This document shows, piece after piece, positions 1 to 7,808 of a DNA stretch of 14,969 bases; the stretch's first letter is position 1; each line of letters begins with the position of its first letter. A model generated the notes under the pieces. That model had not been told where the DNA came from, ran no database searches, and was given only the letters and a program-made list of their open reading frames with translations. The position numbers were made by a program, and so were the translations under genes. Source of the stretch: Eubacterium sp. CAG:248. GTDB lineage: Bacteria > Bacillota > Clostridia > Lachnospirales > Lachnospiraceae. The stretch covers positions 3,844 through 18,812 of the forward strand of contig FR886222.1 in assembly GCA_000436475.1 (NCBI GenBank), read 5' to 3'.

Positions 1-34
1 AAAATTATTAGTCAGACGAATATGTCGTATAACT

Positions 35-62
35 TTGACTTAAAATAAATATATGGTAAAAT
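35..62 (+). promoter_or_regulatory. Promoter of the Mrp/NBP35 ATPase gene
   Basis: TTGACT (35-40) and TAAAAT (57-62) are 16 bp apart. The -10 box is preceded by TG-G, an extended -10. The first bases of the gene lie about 55 bp downstream, so the gene seems to start its own transcript. Seen directly as sequence; promoter activity is inferred. Confidence 0.6.
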
Positions 63-121
63 ATACAACGATAGTCACATCATTTTATCATTAAATAAAG
101 TAAGAAACAGGGAGGTATATG

Positions 122-949
122 ATGAGCGAAGCATGTTCACATGATTGTTCAAGCTGTGGTTCAGATTGCGCAGAAAGAGAAGTGCCACAGAATACAAGAA
201 ATGATAATAATAAAAATATAAAGAAGGTTATAGCTGTTGTCAGCGGTAAAGGTGGAGTTGGTAAGTCACTTGTCACTTCAATGCTTGCGGTTAAGTCACG
301 CAGGGAGGGACTTAAAACAGCAGTACTTGATGCTGATATAACAGGACCTTCTATACCTAAGTCGTTCGGACTTTCAGGTAAGGCTACCTGCAATGAAACA
401 GGAACAGTAATCTATCCACCAGAAACTAAAACAGGAATCAAGACGATGTCTCTTAATTATCTTCTTGATAATGAAACAGATCCGGTTATATGGAGAGGAC
501 CAGTTATAGCAAGTGCTGTAAAGCAGTTCTGGGAAGATGTTGATTGGGAGGATATAGACTGTATGTTTATAGACTGTCCTCCAGGAACAGGAGATGTACC
601 ACTTACAGTATTCCAGACACTTCCTGTAGATGGAATTATTGTTGTAACATCGCCTCAGGATCTTGTATCCATGATAGTAGAAAAGGCAGTTAATATGGCA
701 AAGATGATGGATATCCCAGTACTTGGAATAGTAGAAAATATGTCATATTTCAAGTGCCCTGACTGCGGCAATATACACTATATTTATGGTAAGAGCAATA
801 TAGATGAAACTGCCAGAGAGCTTGGAATTAAGACAGTTGCAAAGATGCCTATAGACCCAGAGGTTGCTAAGCACATTGATGCGGGCAGGGCAGAGGAACT
901 TGATACAGCTGCACTTGATGGTGTGTTTGAAGCTATTAAAAACTGTTGA
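122..949 (+). CDS. mrp: Mrp/NBP35-family P-loop ATPase, iron-sulfur cluster carrier
   Basis: This is a cytosolic MinD/Mrp-type ATPase of the ApbC/NBP35 group, whose members hold an Fe-S cluster and pass it to apoproteins. Numbering is from the first of two adjacent ATGs (119). The deviant Walker A motif SGKGGVGKS lies at about residues 42-50, DADITGPS follows near 71-78, and the Walker B region has FIDCPPGTGD around Asp152. The C-terminal CPDC motif (Cys213 and Cys216) is the conserved pair that bridges the cluster at the dimer interface in this family. The N-terminus has four cysteines (C6, C10, C13, C17), resembling the NBP35 type rather than short Mrp proteins. The length of 275-276 residues is normal. 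The GGAGG at 111-115 is only 3 bases from the ATG at 119 but 6 from the ATG at 122, so I prefer 122. Which enzymes it serves cannot be read from the neighbours. Confidence 0.93.
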   Translation: MSEACSHDCSSCGSDCAEREVPQNTRNDNNKNIKKVIAVVSGKGGVGKSLVTSMLAVKSRREGLKTAVLDADITGPSIPKSFGLSGKATCNETGTVIYPPETKTGIKTMSLNYLLDNETDPVIWRGPVIASAVKQFWEDVDWEDIDCMFIDCPPGTGDVPLTVFQTLPVDGIIVVTSPQDLVSMIVEKAVNMAKMMDIPVLGIVENMSYFKCPDCGNIHYIYGKSNIDETARELGIKTVAKMPIDPEVAKHIDAGRAEELDTAALDGVFEAIKNC

Positions 950-1051
950 TCATGTAATTCAGTCTGCATTAGATGAAAAGTAAAAAATAGCCTGAATTAT
1001 AAGTAGAAAGCATAGATATTGGTCAAATTGCAGTCAGAAATGAGGGTTAAT

Positions 1052-2290
1052 ATGAAGCATGTGATTATGTTTAAAGGTGGAGTAGAAACACTTGAATTTT
1101 TTTCAGTAGAGATATCCAGATATCTGCCAGAGGATGAATATGATGTGTTCTGGTATGACCTTTTTATGTCTGAAAGCAGTTTTGTCCATTTGCTTGAAAT
1201 TTATAATGCACATAAAGATGAAGAGTTTGTTGTACTTACATTTAATTTTGAAGGACTTGAGGGAGAAACAGGACTGTATCAGAAGCTTAACTGGAATTTC
1301 TGGGATTATTCAGGAATAAAGGTTGTTAATATAGTCGTAGATCATCCGCTGTATTACCACAAATATCTTGCAACTAGGCCACAGAATTATGTGCAGATAG
1401 ATATTGATAAAGTTCATATGGAATATATGAACAGGTTCTATCCGGATGTTAAAACTCTGTTTATGGCATCTGCGGGAACAGAGGTTAATAAAGACAGAAA
1501 AGCATATGAAAAGGGTGTATATATACCTGTTAAAGACAGACCGATGGATATTATATTTACAGGAAATTATACACCAAAGCATATATTAAGAAAGCAGATA
1601 GATAATCTTGAACAGGATTATATAGATTTCTATGAGAAAGTGTTATCAGATATTATAAATCATCCAGATATGACGATAGATGAGGCTGCCGAGAAACATT
1701 TAAGAGAAGAATTCAATGATCTGACAGATGAGCAGCTGTGCAATTGTATGCCAGGTATGATGTATGCTGACCTTAATGTGCGGTTCCACTACAGAGAGCT
1801 TGCCATAAGGGCACTGGTGGATTCCGGACTTAAGGTCAACACATATGGAGAAGGATATAACTATATAGTATGTGAGCATCCTGAAAATATCATACAGCAT
1901 GGAAGTGCGAATTCCCAGCAGTGCCTGGATAATATAAGCCAGGCTAAGATTTCATTAAATGTTATGCCTTGGTTTAAGAAAGGGGCACATGACAGGGTAT
2001 TTAACAGCTGTCTTAACGGTGCAGTGTGTCTTACAGACTCATCTTCATATCTTGATGAAATATTTACAGATGGCAAAGATATATTGTTTTATGATTTAAA
2101 TATGTTAAAAGATTATGAAATGTCAGGATATGATTATAAGGTTATAGAACCAATGATAAAACGGGTCAGGGAATTGCTTATGGATGACACAGCTCTGCAG
2201 AGTATTGCAGACAATGCATATGAGTTATGCAGGATGGAGCATACATGGGAGAATGTTACATATAGACTTATGAATCAGGGAATATTGTAA
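1052..2290 (+). CDS. CgeB-like glycosyltransferase (group 1 family), acceptor unknown
   Basis: This looks like a GT-B fold glycosyltransferase of the CgeB/DUF3880 type, 413 codons including the stop. The N-terminal half (to about residue 160) lacks a signal peptide or membrane segment and carries the VDHPLYYH stretch seen in this group. The C-terminal half has the typical nucleotide-sugar-binding pattern of the Glyco_trans_1_2 domain: ISLNVMPWF at about 300-308, then AHDRVFNSCLNGAVCLTD and EIFTDGKDILFYD. A longer frame opens at a TTG (1019) without a ribosome binding site. The ATG at 1052 has GAGGG at 1042-1046, 5 bases upstream, and is the better start. Spacing to the upstream ATPase is 102 bp and no other cell-surface gene is nearby, so donor and acceptor stay unknown. 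Family assignment is from recognisable motifs; no specific function is claimed. Confidence 0.75.
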   Translation: MKHVIMFKGGVETLEFFSVEISRYLPEDEYDVFWYDLFMSESSFVHLLEIYNAHKDEEFVVLTFNFEGLEGETGLYQKLNWNFWDYSGIKVVNIVVDHPLYYHKYLATRPQNYVQIDIDKVHMEYMNRFYPDVKTLFMASAGTEVNKDRKAYEKGVYIPVKDRPMDIIFTGNYTPKHILRKQIDNLEQDYIDFYEKVLSDIINHPDMTIDEAAEKHLREEFNDLTDEQLCNCMPGMMYADLNVRFHYRELAIRALVDSGLKVNTYGEGYNYIVCEHPENIIQHGSANSQQCLDNISQAKISLNVMPWFKKGAHDRVFNSCLNGAVCLTDSSSYLDEIFTDGKDILFYDLNMLKDYEMSGYDYKVIEPMIKRVRELLMDDTALQSIADNAYELCRMEHTWENVTYRLMNQGIL

Positions 2291-2368
2291 AGCAGATGAT
2301 TAAATGTCACGAAATATGTTCTTAACGAAAAAAGTTCTGAAAAGATGAAAATGTTTATAAAATAGGGT

Positions 2369-2397
2369 TTGACGCGGATATGATAATATGATATACT
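2369..2397 (+). promoter_or_regulatory. Promoter of tRNA-Leu
   Basis: TTGACG (2369-2374) and TATACT (2392-2397) are separated by 17 bp and lie just before the tRNA, whose first base is 2409. The near-consensus hexamers fit a strong stable-RNA promoter. Confidence 0.75.
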
Positions 2398-2408
2398 GAT
2401 ATATACAT

Positions 2409-2490
2409 GCGGATGTGGCGGAACTGGCAGACGCGCTAGATTTAGGTTCTAGTATCGTACGATGTGCAGGTTCGATTCCTGTCATCCGCA
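2409..2490 (+). tRNA. tRNA-Leu (anticodon UAG)
   Basis: The 82-nt class II tRNA folds fully. The acceptor stem is GCGGATG with CATCCGC, followed by discriminator A (2490), and CCA is not encoded. The anticodon stem is CTAGA/TCTAG around the loop TTTAGGT, giving anticodon TAG (reads CUA and other CUN leucine codons). A variable arm (TATCG-TA-CGATG) and a T-arm with TTCGATT follow. The long variable arm and discriminator A both fit leucine. A minus-strand reading frame crossing this region (2300-2512) is a shadow. Confidence 0.96.
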
Positions 2491-2512
2491 TTATTTTATA
2501 ATTTGTTATCAT

Positions 2513-2564
2513 AAAAAGTGGGAAGACATGTCTTAGATTTAAGGATGTGTCTTCCTGCTTTTTT
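2513..2564 (+). terminator. Rho-independent terminator after tRNA-Leu
   Basis: A 12-bp stem with two G.U pairs (2521-2532 with 2544-2555) encloses an 11-nt loop and is followed by TGCTTTTTT. An upstream AAAAAG (2513-2518) can pair with the T-run. Confidence 0.85.
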
Positions 2565-2589
2565 GTGAAAGTTTTTTTGTGAAAAATAC

Positions 2590-2618
2590 TTTACATATAT
2601 TGTAAAAAGTAGTATATA
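2590..2618 (+). promoter_or_regulatory. Promoter of nrtR-pncB with overlapping palindrome (candidate NrtR operator)
   Basis: TTTACA (2590-2595) and TATATA (2613-2618) are 17 bp apart. The -35 box is the left arm of a perfect palindrome, TTTACA-TATAT-TGTAAA (2590-2606). A further TTTACA lies at 2640-2645, and GTAAAAAGTAG (2602-2612) can pair imperfectly with CTACTTTTAC (2635-2644). NrtR proteins are known repressors of NAD-synthesis genes, so autoregulation through this palindrome is a reasonable inference. Confidence 0.5.
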
Positions 2619-2659
2619 TAAAAGTATCAAAAAGCTACTTTTACAAAGGCGGTGAAAAT

Positions 2660-3508
2660 ATGTCGGATAATAAGTATATTCCGGGAGAGTTAAGAAAGAA
2701 TAAAGACGGTCTTACGGAGAAAGAGTTCCTGGCACAGTATAATCCTGGACATTATGAAAGACCAAGTGTTACAGTGGATATGCTGCTTTTTGGCATGAGC
2801 AGTGACCTTAAAGGACTTAAGCTTCTTCTCATAAAGAGAAACAATCATCCGTATATAGGTTGCTATGCACTTCCAGGAGGTTTTGTTGGTATAAAGGAGT
2901 CAGCATATACAGCGGCATGCAGGGAGTTAGAGGAAGAAACCGGGCTTAAGGATATATATATGGAGCAGTTATATACTATGAGCCAGCCTGACAGGGATCC
3001 AAGAATGAGGGTTATAGATATTGCATATATGACACTTATACCTGTAGATACAATGAAGCCGCAGGCAGGGGATGATGCCAGTGAAGCATTATGGTTTGAT
3101 ATAACATTTGATAATAAGCTGCTTACTTTCAGTAACAGTGAGAAGAATATTAACATAGCCTATTCACTTAAGGAAAAGATATTTAATAACGGAAGATTAA
3201 AGGTTAAGAATTATATTCCTGAGCTTATCAGTGAGGAAGCACTTGCTTTCGACCATGCACAGATTGTTCTTGAAGGACTTATGAGATTAAGAAATAAGAC
3301 AGAGTATTCTGACATAGTATTTAATCTTATGCCACAGGAATTCACGCTTCCAGACCTTCAGAGAGTATATGAGATCATACTTGGCAGAAAGCTTTATAAG
3401 ACGAATTTTAAAAGAAATGTTGATAATAAAATAAAATCACTAAACAGAAAAGGCGTTTCCATAACTGGCAACAAGGCTTCGGAGTTGTATGAGTATGTTC
3501 CTGACTAA
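2660..3508 (+). CDS. nrtR: NrtR-type Nudix-domain regulator of NAD metabolism
   Basis: This 282-residue protein joins a Nudix domain (about residues 36-170) to a C-terminal winged helix (about 200-280), the architecture of NrtR. The family represses NAD salvage and synthesis genes and is released from DNA by ADP-ribose or related NAD products. The winged-helix part shows the typical FTLPDLQRVYEIILGR and TNFKRNVDNKI segments. The Nudix box is complete (G74-x5-E80-x7-R88-E89-L-E-E92-E93-x-G95-L), so hydrolase activity may remain; some NrtRs have lost it. The direct downstream neighbour is pncB, 66 bp away from the preferred pncB start, with no terminator between, which strongly supports the NAD role over a generic Nudix hydrolase. 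AAGGCGGTG at about 2647-2654 precedes the ATG at 2660. Confidence 0.9.
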   Translation: MSDNKYIPGELRKNKDGLTEKEFLAQYNPGHYERPSVTVDMLLFGMSSDLKGLKLLLIKRNNHPYIGCYALPGGFVGIKESAYTAACRELEEETGLKDIYMEQLYTMSQPDRDPRMRVIDIAYMTLIPVDTMKPQAGDDASEALWFDITFDNKLLTFSNSEKNINIAYSLKEKIFNNGRLKVKNYIPELISEEALAFDHAQIVLEGLMRLRNKTEYSDIVFNLMPQEFTLPDLQRVYEIILGRKLYKTNFKRNVDNKIKSLNRKGVSITGNKASELYEYVPD

Positions 3509-3574
3509 AATGAAAAGGATTAGGCGCACCACATACATTGTAAGAGAGGGATGTGCGCAGAAAAGAGGAAAATT

Positions 3575-4816
3575 ATGAGATTACATCCAATAATAACAAG
3601 TTTATTAGAAACAGATATGTATAAGTTCAGTATGGGACAGGCGATATATCATCAGTTCTCAGATTATAAGACAACATGGACATTCAAGTGCCGTAATAAG
3701 GATGTGCATTTCACAGAGGAAATGGTTGAAGAGATAAGAGAGCAGATAAAGCATTTTTGTACATTGAGATTTACAGAGGATGAGCTTGATTATCTTGAAA
3801 ATGTAAAGTGGATGAAGGGCAGTTATGTGGACTTTTTAAGATTATGGCAGGCAAGATATGCAGATTTTAAGATAACCACGGATGCAGAATGTGGACTTAG
3901 TATCGAAACGTTTGGTACATGGCTTAACACATCAATGTATGAGATACCAACGCTTGCTATCGTAAATGAAGTGTACTTCAGAATGGCTTACGATTATGAT
4001 GAACTTCTTGACAGCTTTAAGGAGAGACTATCGGCTAAAATGGCAGCACTTGAAGCAGATGCCGCTGTTGAAACAGAAGGAAAAGAAACTGTATACAGAT
4101 TAGGAAGCTTTAGCGAGTTCGGACTTAGAAGACGATTATCAGCTGAGGCACAGGAGCTTGCTGTTAAGGCGTTATCAGAGGCTGACTATAAAGGCAATTC
4201 ATTATTTGTAGGAACAAGTAATGTTTATCTTGCAAAGAAATATAATCTCACACCAGTAGGTACTATGGCACATGAGTGGATTATGTGTACGGGACAGGGC
4301 AATCACAAGCACAATCCGGCATATTCTAACTGGTATGCACTTGATGCATGGGTAAGGGAATATGGCATACTTAATGGTATAGCACTTACAGATGCAATAA
4401 CAACAGACTGCTTCTTAAAGGATTTCCAGCTCACATATGCAACACTTTTTGGTGGCGTAAGACATGACAGCGGTGATCCTTATGCATGGGGTGAGAAAAT
4501 GCTTAAGCATTATGAGAGTCTTGGAATAGATGCAAGAAATAAAACTCTGTTATTTAGTGACAGTCTTGATTTTGACAGGGCTGACAAGCTGTATAGATAT
4601 TTTAATGGCAGGGCAAAGGTAGCATTTGGAATAGGAACGTATATCAGTAATGATACGAAGGTTCCAGCACTTAATATCGTTATGAAAACGACAAAGTGTA
4701 ACGGAATGGATGTTGCTAAGATATCAGATAACCCTGGCAAGGGTATGTGTAAGAATCCTGAATACGTTGAATATCTACAAAGATGTATAGACTGGAGAAT
4801 GAACAACGACAGATAA
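3575..4816 (+). CDS. pncB: Nicotinate phosphoribosyltransferase
   Basis: PncB makes nicotinate mononucleotide from nicotinate and PRPP with ATP hydrolysis, the entry step of the Preiss-Handler NAD salvage route in the cytosol. From the ATG at 3575 the protein is 413 residues, close to the size of E. coli PncB. It opens with the typical LLETDMYKFSMGQAI, contains GTMAHEW with the phospho-accepting His233 in the middle, and has RHDSGDP and LFSDSLDFD in the second half. The frame also opens at an ATG at 3551, but that lies only a few bases behind its purine tract, while GAGG at 3565-3568 sits 6 bases before 3575 and homologues begin near this point; I choose 3575. It is cotranscribed with nrtR and closed by a strong terminator. 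Confidence 0.94.
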   Translation: MRLHPIITSLLETDMYKFSMGQAIYHQFSDYKTTWTFKCRNKDVHFTEEMVEEIREQIKHFCTLRFTEDELDYLENVKWMKGSYVDFLRLWQARYADFKITTDAECGLSIETFGTWLNTSMYEIPTLAIVNEVYFRMAYDYDELLDSFKERLSAKMAALEADAAVETEGKETVYRLGSFSEFGLRRRLSAEAQELAVKALSEADYKGNSLFVGTSNVYLAKKYNLTPVGTMAHEWIMCTGQGNHKHNPAYSNWYALDAWVREYGILNGIALTDAITTDCFLKDFQLTYATLFGGVRHDSGDPYAWGEKMLKHYESLGIDARNKTLLFSDSLDFDRADKLYRYFNGRAKVAFGIGTYISNDTKVPALNIVMKTTKCNGMDVAKISDNPGKGMCKNPEYVEYLQRCIDWRMNNDR

Positions 4817-4840
4817 ATAAAAGAATAATCCGCAGGCATG

Positions 4841-4884
4841 AAAGCAGGGGCTTTTGATAAGAACATCAAAAGCTCCTGCTTTTT
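4841..4884 (+). terminator. Rho-independent terminator after pncB
   Basis: An 18-bp stem with one G.U pair (4841-4858 with 4865-4882) has a 6-nt loop (AAGAAC) and ends in a T-run. The matching A-run on the left lets it work on the other strand too, although no gene converges here. Confidence 0.92.
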
Positions 4885-4924
4885 AAAAAACATATAAGAA
4901 TATAAAATAAATCAAATAAATATA

Positions 4925-4953
4925 TTGACATGTTAGAACTAACATGTTAGTAT
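4925..4953 (+). promoter_or_regulatory. uxuA promoter with two overlapping operator sites
   Basis: TTGACA (4925-4930) and TAGTAT (4948-4953) are 17 bp apart. Two sites of the motif T(R)ACATGT(Y)A cover the promoter: TGACATGTTAG at 4926-4936 overlaps the -35 box, and the perfect palindrome CTAACATGTTAG at 4939-4950 runs into the -10 box. They also form a 20-bp inverted repeat (4928-4947) with an AA centre. This placement fits repression by blocking RNA polymerase. The binding protein is most likely the GntR/FCD regulator encoded downstream, but the AraC-type regulator is an alternative. Confidence 0.7.
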
Positions 4954-5066
4954 GTTATCAATAAAGAAATGCTGTAACAGTAATAATATAATTGTTATGG
5001 CTGCCACAGTTAATGGGTAACATAAAAGGTGGATGATTATTTTTTATTTAAGGAGGATTTTTTATT

Positions 5067-6134
5067 ATGGATATGACATTAAGATGGTATGGACCAGGAT
5101 ATGACAGTGTAACACTTAAGCAGATAAGACAGATTCCGGGGGTTAAGAATGTTATTACAACACTTTTCGGCAAGCAGGCAGGGGAGTTATGGCTGCCAGA
5201 AGAGATAGCAGAGCTTAAGAGAGTGGTTGAAGCGGAAGGCTTAGGAATAGCAGGTATAGAGTCAGTTAATGTTTCAGATGACATTAAGATTGGTACAGCT
5301 AAGAGAGATGAGCATATTGATAATTACATCAAGACATTACAGGCACTTGGTGAAGCAGATATTCATATGGTATGTTATAATTTCATGCCAGTATTTGACT
5401 GGACACGTTCTGAGCTTGCAAGAGTAAGAGAAGATGGTTCAACAGTTCTTGCTTATAATCAGGATACAGTAGATATGATTGATCCAGAACACATGAAGGA
5501 ATCAGTGGCAAAGATGTCTAACGGTTTCGTTATGCCAGGCTGGGAGCCAGAAAGACTTGATCATCTTAAAGAGCTTTTTGAGATGTATAAGGATGTAGAT
5601 GCTGATAAGCTTTTTAACAATCTTGTATATTTCCTTGAAGCTATCGGACCTGTATGTGAGAAGTATGATATAAAGATGGGTATCCATCCTGATGATCCAG
5701 CATGGCCTATATTCGGACTTCCAAGAATCATGACAGGTAAGGATTCTGTTACAAAGCTTCTTGATGCAGTTGATAAGCCTTATAATGGCATCACACTTTG
5801 TACAGGCTCATTTGGTTCTAACCAGAATAACGACATCTGTGAGATTATTAAAGCCTGCAGAGGAAGAATACCTTTCGCACATGTAAGAAATCTTAAGTAT
5901 AATTCTCCAAGAGATTTTGAAGAGGCTGCACATTTATCAACAGATGGCTCTATGGATATGTATAAGATCATGAAGACCTTACATGATACAGGTTTTGATG
6001 GTGTGATCAGACCAGATCACGGAAGAATGATATGGGATGAGGTAGCTATGCCAGGCTATGGTCTTTATGACAGAGCATTAGGAGCAACATATCTTAATGG
6101 CTTATGGGAGGCTATTGTTAAGTCAGAAAGATAA
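5067..6134 (+). CDS. uxuA: Mannonate dehydratase
   Basis: UxuA dehydrates D-mannonate to 2-keto-3-deoxy-D-gluconate in the hexuronate pathway; it is a cytosolic, metal-dependent TIM-barrel enzyme. The 355-residue length matches Firmicute members, which are shorter than E. coli UxuA. Family motifs are all present: CYNFMPVFDWTRSEL near residue 100-115, HPDDP (His207), CTGSFG (Cys245), HVRNLKY (His272) and RPDHGR (Asp317, His318). The first three plus Asp317 correspond to the Mn-binding His, Cys, His, Asp set of the family, and His318 to the catalytic histidine. AGGAGG at 5051-5056 lies 10 bases before the ATG. It is the first gene of the uxuA-uxuB unit, with an approximately 105-nt untranslated leader behind the operator-covered promoter. 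Confidence 0.95.
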   Translation: MDMTLRWYGPGYDSVTLKQIRQIPGVKNVITTLFGKQAGELWLPEEIAELKRVVEAEGLGIAGIESVNVSDDIKIGTAKRDEHIDNYIKTLQALGEADIHMVCYNFMPVFDWTRSELARVREDGSTVLAYNQDTVDMIDPEHMKESVAKMSNGFVMPGWEPERLDHLKELFEMYKDVDADKLFNNLVYFLEAIGPVCEKYDIKMGIHPDDPAWPIFGLPRIMTGKDSVTKLLDAVDKPYNGITLCTGSFGSNQNNDICEIIKACRGRIPFAHVRNLKYNSPRDFEEAAHLSTDGSMDMYKIMKTLHDTGFDGVIRPDHGRMIWDEVAMPGYGLYDRALGATYLNGLWEAIVKSER

Positions 6135-6200
6135 ATCGTTTCAGACATATATCAATTGATTAGGTTATGTCCGTAAGCAGGGCAAGAATGGAGGATTATT

Positions 6201-7808
6201 ATGAAGCTTTCAATAGAAGGTATTAAGGATAAAAAAGAATGGGAAAAGGCAGGGATAAAGCTTCCATCATATGATGTTGAGAAAGTTGCCACAGCAACAA
6301 AGGAAGCACCTGTATGGGTTCATTTTGGAATAGGTAATATTTTCAGGATTTTTATAGGTGGGATAGCAGATTCGCTGCTTGAGCAGGGATTATCAGATAA
6401 AGGAATCACTTGTGTTGAAACATTTGATTATGATGTGGTTGATAAGATATACACACCATTTGACAATCTTGTTATGGCTGTTACATTAAAGGAAGATGGA
6501 AGTACAGATAAGAAGGTGCTAGGTTCTCTTACAGAGGCTGTTAAGGCACAGTCAGCAGTAGAAGAAGACTGGTCAAGATTAAAGACAATATTTGCAAGTC
6601 CGCAGCTTCAGATGATTTCATTTACAATAACAGAAAAGGGATATGCGCTTCATGATGCAAAGGGAGAGTTTTTCCCATTCATCAAGAGTGATATTGATAA
6701 TGGACCTGATAAGGCATCATCTGCTATGGCAGTTGTAGCTGCTCTTTTATTAGAAAGATTTAATACATGCAAGGCACCTTTAGCTGTTGTATCTATGGAT
6801 AACTGCTCACACAATGGCGAAAAGTTAAGAAACTCAGTAACAGAAATGGTAAGTGAATGGGCAAAGAAAGGCTTTGTTGGGGAAGATTTTGTTAAATATG
6901 TCAACGATGAGAATACGATATCATTCCCATGGTCTATGATAGATAAGATTACTCCAAGACCAGCAGATTCAGTTGCAAAGGCATTGGAGGATGCTGGCGT
7001 TGAAGCTATGGCACCAGTTATTACATCTAAGAGGACTTATATAGCTCCTTTTGTTAATGCAGAGGGACCACAGTATCTTGTTATAGAGGACAGATTTCCT
7101 AATGGAAGACCACAGCTTGAAAAGGCGGGGGTTTATATGACAGACAGGGATACTGTTAACAAGGTAGAAAGAATGAAGGTTACTACATGTCTTAATCCGT
7201 TACACACAGCACTTGCAGTATATGGCTGTGTATTAGGCTATGACCTGATAGCTGATGAGATGAAGGATAAAGAACTTTCAGAGCTTGTAAGAAGAATAGG
7301 ACTGGTTGAGGGAATGCCAGTTGTTACTAATCCAGGAATTATAGATCCTGTTAAGTTTGCGGATGAGGTTATTAATGTCCGTATACCTAATCCATTTATG
7401 CCGGATACACCACAAAGAATAGCAACAGACACATCACAGAAGGTTGGGATAAGATATGGAGAAACAATCAAGGCATATGTAGCTAAAGATGGAAGTGCAA
7501 AGTCGCTTACGGCTATTCCACTTGCAATTGCCGGCTGGTGCAGATATCTTCTTGGAGTGGATGATGATGGCGCTGCTTTTGAGTTATCACCAGATCCTAT
7601 GGCTGATGAATTAAAAGACCAGATTAAAGGTATTATATGGGGTGAGCCATCATCTTACACAGGTCAGTTGAAGAATTTGTTGTCAAATGTTAATATATTT
7701 GGTATAAATTTATACGAAGCAGGAATCGGTGATAAGGTTGAAGAGATATTTGTAGAAGAAATATCAGGAAAAGGTGCAGTAAGAGAAACACTTAAGAAGT
7801 ATCTTTAA
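6201..7808 (+). CDS. uxuB: Mannitol dehydrogenase-family oxidoreductase, probable fructuronate reductase
   Basis: This 535-residue NAD(P)-dependent enzyme belongs to the polyol-specific long-chain dehydrogenases. Its place 66 bp behind uxuA points to D-fructuronate reduction to D-mannonate, the step just before UxuA. The N-terminal nucleotide-binding region shows VHFGIGNIFRIF (about residues 39-50). The catalytic region reads K326-VTTCL-N332-PL-H335. In the classical family signature the spacing is K-x4-N-x2-H; here the lysine sits one residue further from the asparagine, so either spacing differs in this subgroup or another residue acts. Substrate is inferred from context; tagaturonate or mannitol are possible but less likely here. 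GGAGG at 6190-6194 lies 6 bases before the ATG. No terminator is seen before the GntR gene. Confidence 0.88.
   Translation: MKLSIEGIKDKKEWEKAGIKLPSYDVEKVATATKEAPVWVHFGIGNIFRIFIGGIADSLLEQGLSDKGITCVETFDYDVVDKIYTPFDNLVMAVTLKEDGSTDKKVLGSLTEAVKAQSAVEEDWSRLKTIFASPQLQMISFTITEKGYALHDAKGEFFPFIKSDIDNGPDKASSAMAVVAALLLERFNTCKAPLAVVSMDNCSHNGEKLRNSVTEMVSEWAKKGFVGEDFVKYVNDENTISFPWSMIDKITPRPADSVAKALEDAGVEAMAPVITSKRTYIAPFVNAEGPQYLVIEDRFPNGRPQLEKAGVYMTDRDTVNKVERMKVTTCLNPLHTALAVYGCVLGYDLIADEMKDKELSELVRRIGLVEGMPVVTNPGIIDPVKFADEVINVRIPNPFMPDTPQRIATDTSQKVGIRYGETIKAYVAKDGSAKSLTAIPLAIAGWCRYLLGVDDDGAAFELSPDPMADELKDQIKGIIWGEPSSYTGQLKNLLSNVNIFGINLYEAGIGDKVEEIFVEEISGKGAVRETLKKYL

Noticed and set aside
955..999. TAATTCAG/CTGAATTA inverted repeat behind the Mrp gene as terminator
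   Set aside because: Arms are only 8 bp and AT-rich, the loop is 29 nt, and no T-run follows.
1019..1051. Upstream TTG start for the glycosyltransferase
   Set aside because: No Shine-Dalgarno sequence, while GAGGG fits the ATG at 1052.
2300..2512. Minus-strand 70-codon frame across the tRNA-Leu
   Set aside because: It covers a fully folded tRNA and has no ribosome binding site or family resemblance; its resemblance to common spurious database proteins comes from the antisense tRNA.
2491..2660. Integration site of a mobile element at the tRNA 3' end
   Set aside because: No direct repeat of the tRNA end, no integrase and no change in composition; normal housekeeping genes follow.
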